From positions 5,828,001-5,892,000 of the forward strand of contig LR990057.1 of NCBI GenBank assembly GCA_905147135.1: DNA of 64,000 nucleotides. The letters run 5' to 3'. This document shows, in pieces, positions 13,101-25,100 of the stretch; the first letter of the stretch is position 1; each line of letters begins with the position of its first letter. A program made the translations under genes and the position numbers. The DNA is from Blastobasis lacticolella. Lineage: Eukaryota > Arthropoda > Insecta > Lepidoptera > Blastobasidae. The notes under the pieces were generated by a model that saw nothing but the letters and a program-made list of their open reading frames with translations, had not been told where the DNA came from and ran no database searches.

Positions 13101-16100
13101 TATTTGGATTCTTATTCTTTATTGTACACAAACATGACATAATTATACAGTACAGTAACAGAGATGTACAAAGGCGAGCTTAACTCGTTAATTGAGTTTT
13201 CTACCAGCAAACCTTGGAGTCATAGGAACAACTTAAATGCAGGTACTAAAAGTTTACACTTAAACTTAGTACGGTGATATGTGTGATGAATATGGTGATA
13301 AACACAGTTGCTTACATAAACATATACTAAAATACATACATATTACTATATTTACCTATACATTATATATATGACGGATCACGGTCAATAGTATGGACTC
13401 ATGTGGTCAATAGTACGGACTCATGACGATGAAAACGGAAGTGGGAGTGCGCCCTCTGGTGGGGCGTGCTGACAGAGTCTCGACGGCACGACTCGGGCCG
13501 AGTGGCGGCCATTCTTGGCGCGACCGCCGCCGAGGAGTGACGCGTCTTGAAACTGTCTCCACATTTCGTTTGTTTACGTTTGAAGTTCGTTAATAGAAAG
13601 TGTTATTTACGTTTAAAAATAAAGTAATTTTAAAATCACCTGTGAAATAAGAAAGTAAATTACCTCAACTGCCTACATTTGTAATACCGCTCTGAATTCT
13701 AGTGAAATTATAAGTGATGTGCAAAAATGAAATGGAATAAATACAGTGGAGTAAATGTGAACCTTTTCTTTAATTTATCTGGACGAATACGACCTAATAC
13801 TGATATCACCACCCTGATGACAATGATCCTGATACACCCCTTTCCTTCACGCGACGACATCAGAAGCGGTGATGACGAACGCAACGCCCAAGAGATGGTA
13901 TGATGAAAAGCAACAAAGAAAATGCAGATACGCTACGTGAAAGCGTAATAATAAAAGAAAGGTGATTACTCGATCCAGTTGAGTTGAGTTGAGTTGAGTA
14001 AAATGATTTAACATGTTCAAAGCGCAGCCAAGAGACCAAACACCCCGAGATATAAGACAAAGACTTCGTCAGAAAGATTGGGGGATTCATAAAGTAAACA
14101 GCAGATCATCTGTACCAAATGGGTCATGGTCAAGGCAGACCCCGGGCCTTCGAGAGCACCACTGGGATATCGACAACATTATTAAAAATCGAGTGAAACT
14201 TACTATGGACGGCACTTTGGTATGACTTCTTTGTTTTTGTTAAATTTAATTTAGATTACTCATGTAAAATATTTTCCTTTTTAAATATAAAATTGTGTTA
14301 GTTAAATAATTTGCGTAGTTCTAAATTAGCCAGCTAAAGTTTATTCAATGACTTTAAAGTAAACGCTTACATTTAGATTCATTTAGCAGTGTGGTTTGAC
14401 ACCACAAGTAAATTAATTGCTTAGATTTCTGCAGATTAAATAAAATCAAACAATAAAAAACGGTGTATATTATTTTTTTTATTTTTGTTTTACTAATACA
14501 ATTATTTTCTTCTATTGCATAACAATGGTGCACAACGGTTCGCTTCACCTACGAGAACAACATTGGAATGCAACGCTGGACTGGTAGCCTCAACGTGATT
14601 GTTTCAACATGGGACGATGGTAGACAATCTGCGAGTGTACATGACTGAGAAATGATGTGATATTAACAGTTCCTCTCTATCTGGTGAGTCCTATACATAA
14701 TTATTATTTAGTAAAAACCTGTGCTGAAGAGGCTCCTTAGCGGATTTTAGGAGTTATTTACTTTGACAATTCAGAAAAGTATTCTGACAGAAACACTATT
14801 GATACCCTTAGTAGAGAGAATGGCAGGTTTATTTGTATCTTTAGTGAAACTACAAATAGAAAGAATGTAAACAAAACATAAACAACGTCAGTTACGTCAG
14901 TGTTACAATTTGTTGGTAAAAATGTCAAAAACTACTGCTAAGTTTAATAAATTTTAGCTTTTGCGGGTACCTATGTCAATTAATGTAGGCTGTCTGATAG
15001 AAAGTTACTAAGTAAAAAAATCACTCCACAAAAATAGTAAGAATTATGTTAAATCCGTCCCAATGTTAAACAGTGTTTAAAGTAAAAAAAGTGTTATTTA
15101 ATCTAAGATTATTTTACCATCTTGAAACATGGTGCGCTATGATTTTACGTATTACCAACATCACGTCAGTTATCAGAAAACAAGAATAAGAAATACTTGG
15201 AAAGCATAGTGCTATTATTTTTATAAATTGAGTACGTAAGCATAGTTATGGTGGTGCTGCTGCTGACTGACTTCTTATTCTTGATCGTTGCCTCACTGCT
15301 GAGGATGCTGACATCTTCGGTAAACTGCATGTCCCCATCGGTTACGATGAATCGTTCGGATATTTGGTCCACCCATCTCTTCGGACTTCGGCCTCTGGGT
15401 CTCTTGCTTTTGACTTTTCCCGTCACCATAAGTCGTTCCAGATTGCTGATTAAGTAAATAATTGATAATAACAGTGTGGCAGGGATGCCGTAACAGTGAG
15501 TTTGTGGAACAATTAGCTGGTGTACTTTAGGATGTTGTCTTAGAGATAGGATAGGCTTCACATAGGCTTCGAATGTGCAAATTCAATAACGACCCCGCGA
15601 TCTCCGCGATTTCTATGCGAGCGGGAGGGTGCAAACATGTATCGAGAGAAAAAAAAAGAAAAATTATTAGCGTGTTTGTTTACATTTAACAGGAGAAATT
15701 CGAACGAAATTTTCCATATTTCAGTATAATGTTTGTAATTGTGGTCGTAGTTTCCTAATGTTGTAGAATAGAGAGATAAGATATCCGCGGTAAAAATGGG
15801 ATCACCGATATACGTTTCTTTTAATACTACAAAAAAAAAAGGTAGTTTGGTTAGTAACGTAATTTTATATTAGTATCAAGTTATTTAACGAAAAAAAAAA
15901 GTAAACACGAGTAAGTGAACTGATTGACGGTAGATAATTTCGAATTATGTTTTGAGTAACTAAAGATAAACCTGTGACTTAGTTCGACCGAAAACCATGT
16001 GTACTAAGTCAATGTGACTTAGTTTGGCCTGGATAAAGACTTTGTTAGACGGATCAATCTAAGACGCTAACCCAATACGTGACGACTATCGAGCCGAGGT

Positions 16101-19100
16101 TTTTATGAGATTTATGTGATCGTTTTGTTTTCTCAAAATTTGTTGCATCATCAGATGAAGGTGTTTTATCAGTGATGGTGGGCTAATGGAGCCTATGGGA
16201 GAGTTTTATGGTTGCTTACCGGCCTGATGGAGGCTATGGGAGCGTGGCTAATAGCAGGTAGTTGTTTTAAGCTTTGTAAGAAAGTGTTGAACGATAACGA
16301 TGATGAGAAAGTCCAGATATTTTGGTGATAGTTCAATAGCCGGTTTTATAAATTATTTTTAGCTTCGAGTACTGAAATTTCCTTGATTACTGATATAAAG
16401 TAACTATTTTGAGTTCTGTTGTTGTGCCAGTAAGATGAGACAGTGTAAGCAATGGTGAGATTTCATATCCTTCTGCCAGTACAAGTTTTTAAGTACCTGA
16501 ATTATTGTTGAGGTCAAACATCCAGATTTATTTGGCTGACTTGGAGTGACCCGGGAGTCATGTGCGTGACTCATTGGGCTAAGAGCCCCGAAAGTCTCGG
16601 ATGTTGTGGCTGTAGATAGCAAATTTTATTTTGTAATTTTTTTAGATAGCGGCTTGATATGGGATGCCTTCGTTATTACAAACATTGTTAAATGGTTTCA
16701 AAATGGGAGCTTAAACGTAACGTAAAGTCTAGATAGAGTATACTCGTTCGAACAGTTAAAATCGATGACGATGATTATTGCTTGTTTAGTTTTGGTGTGG
16801 CAACAAATGGACTATCGTTACCTATAACTGGCGTATCAAATAGACGTGAGAGCTTCTTGTTATTAAACTTTTGATTTAGTTTTGATATTGGGCAGTAGAA
16901 ATAATGTTTATTTTTATTTTGTTGTTTTTGTAGAGATGACACCGTAACCAGTTGTTCGGATCTGTGACGATTACTTGTTGTGTAACTCGTAGACCGTTAT
17001 TACGGGTTATGATAGCAGATAGACTGTTACCTATCACTGACTTAGTACAGATTTGGTCGAAGGATTGACCACGAGCTGAGAATCGATAGACAGCTTCTAT
17101 TTATTTGTCCCGCCTGTGTGGCTCCCGCCTGTGTGGCTCCCGCCTGTGTGGCTCCCGCCTGTGTGGCTCCCGCTTGTGTGGCTCCCGCTTGTGTGGCTCC
17201 CGCTTGTGTGGCTCCCGCCTGTGTGGCTCCCGCCTGTGTGGCTCCCGCCTGTGTGGCATCCCGCCTGTTTGGCATTTCGCCTGTGTGGCATAGCCTGTGT
17301 GACATTAAGTCTGTGTGGCATTTAGCCTGTGAGGCATTCTACCTGTATGGCATTTCGCCGGTGTGGCATTTTTATGTGTGGCATTTTGCCTCTGTGAAAT
17401 TTACCCGTGTGTGACATCTTACCTGTATCGTGCTATGGTAGACGTGACACAGGATATGTGATGAATAAACTCATAGTTTGACGATTAGAGTGGCACTGAC
17501 CAGAGTGACACCCAACCTGTGTGGCACCTAGTCTGTGTGGTATTTCGCTTGTGTGCAGGTCCAGTTGCGTGGCGGCCTGGTTGCGTGGCGGCCTGATTGC
17601 GTGGCGGCCCGACTGATGGCGTCCGTCGTGTGGTGGTTCGTCGCCTGTGTGTCATTTCTCCTGTATGGTAACATTACTTATTCTTTTTAAATTAGGATGG
17701 CGCTGACGGATGACCAAAAATCATATGGCATTTAATGAAGGAGTGTTTCAATCCCACTCGAAGTAACATTGGGTCTTTTGCTGAGTACTGAAAATTTGAT
17801 GTAGGTATGTCACATATTTGTAGTGAATCTAAGTACTTACAGTAATGGACGTCGGGGACGATACGCGAGCTCTGTGATTGGGGCTTGTTTCCCACTCAAC
17901 AAGAGCATCAAGGGGAAAATACTGGTGACGATGATTAAACCTTCTTCATTGGTGGTAATTGTGATACGGTTCATAGTCTGGTGTTATACCTTATCACGCC
18001 TCTCTAATGAACTGAAGTCGTAGCTGAATTTATGTCGGCAACTTATAAAGAATAATTAATGTACAAGATGATGTTGTTATCTCTCAATCTACAGAAGTTT
18101 AGTATGATAAATGATAATGGACGTATGTTTTATGTGAAGAATTGGTGGGTTAATGCAGTCGTGATAGATCCAATCACATGATTCATAAGACTTATTTGGG
18201 TGATGTGTTGTGGTCAGAAGTGACCGAGCGAATATAGTACTGTGCTATGGTTTTCATGTTTCAGATTACACACGAGGACGTGTGTACAGCAGGACGGCCG
18301 TGACGGATCACGGTCAATAGTATGGACTCATGTGGTCAATAGTACGGACTCATGTGGTCAATAGTACGGACTCATGACGATGAAAACGGAAGTGGGAGTG
18401 CGCCCTCTGGTGGGGCGTGCTGACAGAGTCTCGACGGCACGACTCGGGCCGAGTGGCGGCCATTCTTGGCGCGACCGCCGCCGAGGAGTGACGCGTCTTG
18501 AAACTGTCTCCACATTTCGTTTGTTTACGTTTGAAGTTCGTTAATAGAAAGTGTTATTTACGTTTAAAAATAAAGTAATTTTAAAATCACCTGTGAAATA
18601 AGAAAGTAAATTACCTCAACTGCCTACATTTGTAATACCGCTCTGAATTCTAGTGAAATTATAAGTGATGTGCAAAAATGAAATGGAATAAATACAGTGG
18701 AGTAAATGTGAACCTTTTCTTTAATTTATCTGGACGAATACGACCTAATACTGATATCACCACCCTGATGACAATGATCCTGATACACCCCTTTCCTTCA
18801 CGCGACGACATATATATATATATATATACCTACTATGGAAAACTAAAGGGAGAGATAATGCTCTTTTACTCTTTTTTAAAAACATTCAAAGATGGACTAT
18901 TCCGAATGCTATAAGGAAGAGAGTTCCATAAACGCGCGGAGTGCACAGTAAATGAACCACCATACCAGCTAGATGTATTGGATGGTATATTTAAAAGTAA
19001 GGATCGAACAGAACGCACATGCTTATCCTTGAGCACCAAATATTCAAAACGCTCTCTGAGCTACTGAGAAGTCCGCGGATTGTTTAGAACATTAAACAGC

Positions 19101-22100
19101 GTGCTGAGAACATGTGACTCCTTGCGTCGACGTATCGGCAACCATTTCAGTTGGGTTCTAAATTCAGACACATGATCAAACTTACGTAGCAAAGATGCAC
19201 AAGTTCTGCAGCCGCTCCAATTTATTCAAAAGTTCCTCAGTGGCGTCCAGAAAACAGACATCAGCGTAATCAAGATGAGGGAGAAACCGCTGTTTCTTGC
19301 ACTGGGCCAAGACAACTTTGGTCTCAAAAGGCAGAAATTTTTGGAGACGCTTGAATGAACGAAACGTGTAATGCACTTTTTTACTTACCAGCGCTATATG
19401 ACCAGCCCAAGATAGATGAGAATAACTCAAAGGTTCTTAGCATCTGGTGTATGTAAGTTGTATGGGCGTACCATCATAACTGATCGCCGGTAAAGAGGCC
19501 AGATCCAAACGACCCCGTAACAGTGACGTGCCAATCATTAATGCCTGAGACTTTGCTGGGTTCACGAGAAGCACATAAGAACCCGCATACTCCCGGATCC
19601 TATTCAAATCATTGTTCAACAAAACAATTCTTTTTCTATGTTTTTAATTCTTGGACTATGACAGTATTCGTTCATGAGATATATTAGAGGTCTCTTCCAA
19701 GGCGGGCAACGCATTGGTCTATGGACATGAGCAACTCCTCTGGTGTTGTTCATGTCCATAGACGGCGATGACCACTTTCCATCAGGTGGTCCGATCGACT
19801 GTTTGTCTACCGTATAACAAAAAGAAACTTTACTTCATGCATCACATCACACATGCATCTCTTCCAGTCCACGTAACTGTACACTGCTGGATTTGAGTCT
19901 CCTCCACATTCGTGAAGGTTCTGCCATAATCTCCACGCTACGGACCTCTACGTTGATTACAAGGCGGTGCTTGGAGATCGCAGTGCTGGAGACCCAGATC
20001 ATGAAAAGATTTGCCGGTCTTTGACAACCAAATTAATTGACAAGCTAATGTTTGGCACGCATTTTACCCAAGAGGGCTGCTCTACTCAGCCATAAAGGTA
20101 ACTTTCCAATTTTTTTGGTTGGAAACAACAGAAAACGTTGATGTCCGTTTTCTGACCTTCACAGGTCCTAGCAGCTAGAACACACAAAACATGACACAAT
20201 GCATCTTACTGTATTATATTGAATAGTCCGCCTCGGTGGCCGAGTATCGGTTGAGGTATCCGACTCGTAAGCGAGAGGTACCGGGTATCAATGACTCTTT
20301 TCTGAGTTATGTACGGTGAGGGATAACATCGTGATGAAACCATAAAAATGTTAACTATACTTTTAATTTTATGAGTTTCTGACACAGGCTTTCATCGCGC
20401 GCACACATATTCAACGTTTTGCTAGACTATAAAAATTCAACGATCTGGAAAACTCAACATTTTGGGATTTCAACTTTATGAGAATTAAACGTTTTGGTCC
20501 GAAAGGATATTTTAATCCATTCATAACAATAAACTGTTTTTTTTGTCAAAATATTGTCATCCAGCAGCCCCAATCCCGTATGTCGGCACAATAAATCTCT
20601 TTCTGAAACAATATCGACACAGTTAAAATAATCAACCGTTTTTAAACTTTGTAAGTAATAGATCATGATTAAATTAATTCTTTGACAATTCACTTAGAGT
20701 CCTCATACTAATCTTAAAAGATAACATAACTAAACTGACGATGCAAAATATCATTCCGTTTAATCATTTATACAAATACGCATTTGTTTTGTTGTTCGGA
20801 AGCAAATATTAACTAAACTAATTAATATATATAATTAAATAAACGTAGCCCACTCAAGTCTTTGACCTGTGTTGTTCATCCAACAAATGTCATGCGATTA
20901 GATATAAAAAATTACGAGTTTTCAAATAAAATAAAAAATCATCATCACAGCCCATAACAGTCCACTGCAGGACTAAGGGCCTCTTCCGAGAAAGGGGAGG
21001 ATATTGCCATAATCTCCATGCTTAGCCGGCCGGCGGGTTAGAGTTCGCTTGTTATAAATATAACCATAGAAAACACCCATTTTCCAGCCTACGGGGACTA
21101 GATCTTTTGCCTCGAAATCGTTTGTCGCCTTGTACAACACCCACGAGTGTAAGGGGTTTGGTGCTGTTCTACTCTGCCGGACACCATACAGCCAAACATA
21201 ACATATTGGCGTCAATATCCCGATTTTGCTCTCGCACACGAGGGCCTGGGGTCCGCCTTGACCATGACCTAGTACTTGGCAGATCAGGTAAAGGCAGTTC
21301 AAATAATAAATAATAAAATACTAATCCAGGAGCATCGTTGGCCGACTGTACAACCGCAGTGTACTCGTGAGAAATGTACGTTGTAATCTAAATTATGTTC
21401 TTAACTCGTCTACGCTAGCAAGAATTTCATATCAGCGTATCAATTCTGTCGTCGATAAATTAATCTGAAAGAAACTGATAGCGTATATCGTATCGTAACT
21501 ATTATCACCATGATGTAGACGCATATTAAAATAGAAATAAGTAGATAATAATTAGGTTACATCACTTTACTTCATTTGTAGTGGCGTGGCGTAAGATTAC
21601 CAATATTTCACTAAGAAAAACGGTATTACTTTCTTCGCACATAATCAATATTAAAAATTATCATTCGGCCATACACTCGAATCACCACAAAAAGAGTTTG
21701 TACATACATATAAAAAAGAACACTCACATACAAAAATATCTACTAAGCGGTCATCGGCCGGTCAAAATGCTCGTGCAAAATTATTTACTTAGGTAAAGTG
21801 TGAATTTGCTTAAGACCTTACCAATGTCGATGTCGGGATGTGAACGAACGATCATAAGAGGTAACGGTGTATCGACCTACGATCCCAAAATCGTTTAGTC
21901 AACAATCGACTCGTGATCGCCAAATTTGGTATCCTGTCCGGTTTTATGCAAGCCCGTTGAATACTTGAATTCTTGTAATTTTCAAAGGAGGAATCGACGT
22001 TCTTTTACGATAGAAATTGATTATTTATTGAGTCTATTACAAAGGTGACCATTTTGACCTCTGGCGTAGGTTATTGCCTTCTAAACGTATTTGATTAATT

Positions 22101-25100
22101 ACGTCGTGTTTGCCTATTAGGAATTTTCCTTAAATAACACAGTGAAAGAAGTAAGTAGATTAGAATTTACCAATAGGCATCATTCATCGCTTTTTTTTTG
22201 ACAAATTCCCACTTATCCTCATCTAGCCCCAAAGCCTGTTTTATGGGTTTTAGATAACGAATAAATATCTACATACTTATTATACATATCTACTACACCC
22301 AGACTAGTAACAGAAATTGAAATCCATCATTTAAATTTCTGCTCGGCTTGGTTCGAACCCCAGTGCCATGCACCAATGACTTTTTCTGTGTTATGGATAT
22401 TATTTGAACACTTACCAACTCTCTTACGATGAGAGAAAACATCGTGAAGCAAAATAAATATGTGATCATGATCAAATCTGGTTAGGTTCACTATTAACAG
22501 GGTCACGGAAGTGGCAATCGCTCTACTGTAATTACCAGATCTGCCAAATCCTGGATCATGGTCAAGGGCCCCGGCCCTAGCGCAAGAGCACTACAAAGAT
22601 ATTAACGCCAAGATGATCATGATTATTTTAGAAAGTGTAGGTACTCATTTTCACATCAGCCCATGATCCTCTACTGGATGTGATATGGGAGAAGGACACC
22701 GTCCTGCTGTCACTAATATGTCAATTATTACTACCTATCACCAGGTATGACCTGTCGGATTCACCTGCTGAGACCCACAGCCTGCTGGCCACGATGAGCC
22801 AGGTGGCGACCGCGAACCTGGTGGCCGAGTGCGGTGGTAACGTCACCACCCCCTCGGATTTGCCAGTGGTGGTCTACATCTCCGTCAGCAGCCCAGATCT
22901 GAGGCAGATCTGGGACACCAATGAGGAGTACACGCTCGATGTTCGGAACAAAAGTGAGTATTTTGGTATTTGTAATTGTGTGAGATTCAATTGGAACCAT
23001 TTTGACTATCTTTTTTGCATGAAATTGGAAAATGAGGGGAGGATTAATACTGTACATATTATTAATTCAACTTGCGAGGTTTTCGTGAGTAAATGGTTAC
23101 AGAATGGGCTAATGAAGATATTTCTTCATAAAATTCGGTTATAACGCTCCAGACCCGCGGGGACCACTTTGAATTTCGGAATAAATTATAGCCTATATGG
23201 TATTGTGGGCTTTATGCTTTATTATTGCCAAATTTCTTTAAAATCCGTTTAGGAGCTTTTGCGTGAAGGTGTAACAAACATCCATCTAACTTTCGCATAT
23301 ATATATAATTAGTAGGAATTTCAATGCAATCTGCAAAGATTCTATGAATGAAATCCAAACTAACATTATAAAGCGAAAGCAACAATAAATAAGTACTCAT
23401 ATTTAGCGATTGGAAGCCAAGGATTAGCCGCTTGGATGATGACTTGATTAAATATTTACATGACTCATCGATTTATACCCAGGCAATGGGCATTCATTGC
23501 AACTCGACAATCCTGCGCTTATTTCAATCATTCGTTCGGAATAAATAAATAAAAAAGTCTTTATTGTAACAAAAACAATGTACATTAACAACTAGTGTAC
23601 CTACGGTAAAAACAGCATTTACTTTCACTGTGTCGCTGTCATTAACGCCATATCGTACGTACCCATCACCCATAGATATGTAGGTTTGTACATGTGTAGT
23701 TAGTGACCAGCACTGCTAACACAAGTGTGCCTGCGACATAGCTGACGTCGTGAGCGTTTGTTTCCTTCTCTCAATATTAAGATGAAGGAGATAGCAGAAT
23801 CCATGTCGCGCGCGAGGCCAATGTAGTCTCAGAGCGAGATGTGCTGATCCCCAAAACGAAATATTTTGAAGTCATTGAAGCGCAGCAATCGTACTTTTAC
23901 ACACTTATATTGAATTTTCACGGCGATCCCAGTTTTTGCGAGTCTATTTATAGCAGCTCAAACTAACAGACGCAAGAGCAAAACAAGAGCGTTGAACTCA
24001 TTTTTATGAGAACGACACTGGTGGTAAAGATATAAACGAGAGCCCTTTTTTATAAAAAAAATAATGCCGTGGTGGTTAGTATAAAATACAGAATGCGTCA
24101 CTCGAAGTGTTACTAATTTTATGTTGTAACATATTAAACTTTAATATATAGAGAATAATAATACTATTGTACCAAAGACTCTTTTCGGAATTCTGTACAT
24201 TACAAACCATCTTGCGCACGAGGGCCTTGACCATGATCGAGGATTTGGCAGATCAGGTAATTACAGTGGAGCGACTGCCATTTGACCTGAAATGACATTT
24301 GAGAACCTGACCAGATTGGATCATGTACATTATTGGTTTCAAACTAAACTCGCGGTTTTACACAATATATTATAAAGTATATTAAACGGGACTCACACGC
24401 GATGTATTTTTTCAATTCGTTGTACCGACGTTTTGGTAGGGTTACGTGGTCAATAGAAGACTTCACGGTGGACCGTCTGTCCGTGTGTCTGGGCAATAAA
24501 TTTTCTTAAATATATAAATATTCTTAAATATGCATCGATGTCCCGTTCGTAAAATTTGTGATTTATGTTATCTTTCGCTTTTTTTCTTTGTACGCATGTG
24601 TACATAGAACATAAACTTTTATTTTGCTTCAAATAGTATTTATTTATTTAAACTTAATGTACTTGGCCGCGTGGTGTCCGGCGGAGTAGAATAGCACCAA
24701 CCCCTTACACTCATGGGTGTCGTACAAGGCGACTCATGTTTTCGAGGCAAAAGATCAAGAGCCTTCGTAGTCTGAAAAATGGGCAGCAGCGTTTTCCATT
24801 GTTATATTTATAACACTGCGATCTCCAACCCGCCTGCCAAGCGTGGAGATTATGGCAACAACCTCCCCTTTCGTGGGAGAGGCCCTAAGTCCTGCAGTGG
24901 ACTGTTACGGGCTGTGATGATGAATGTACTGTGAGCTGGTGGTATGACAATTTTATTACGGTGCAATATCATAGAAGCAAACGTACCTATTTATAAACAC
25001 GCACTAAACTAAGTAGGTATAAGCAAATATTGTATCCATCTTTACAGAGGACTCGGTAGCGGTGCACGTCTCGGCAGAAACTGTGTATGGGGCCCGCCAC

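Larger units (their letters stand above)
13372..18810 (+). mobile_element. non-autonomous LTR retrotransposon, LARD-like, 5.44 kb
   Basis: Two direct repeats (13372-13859 and 18301-18810) begin TGACGG and end CGACGACA, the canonical TG...CA of LTRs. They flank 4,441 bp with no gag, protease, RT or integrase frame. By eye the LTRs are base-identical except that the 3' LTR has one extra copy of a 22-bp unit. Flanks are TATA on both sides, consistent with a 4-6 bp TSD in a (TA)n tract. No TGG-type primer-binding site or clear polypurine tract was found. Orientation is arbitrary, taken from the small frame that starts in the LTR. Near-identity implies recent insertion, which needs enzymes in trans. 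Confidence 0.8.

Noticed and set aside
17042..17414. Five overlapping open frames on both strands as genes
   Set aside because: They are by-products of a 15-bp minisatellite whose unit lacks stop codons.
13372..18810. Helitron or Maverick interpretation of the 5.4 kb element
   Set aside because: Long direct terminal repeats with TG...CA ends and TATA flanks fit an LTR element better than TC...CTRR ends or inverted terminal repeats.
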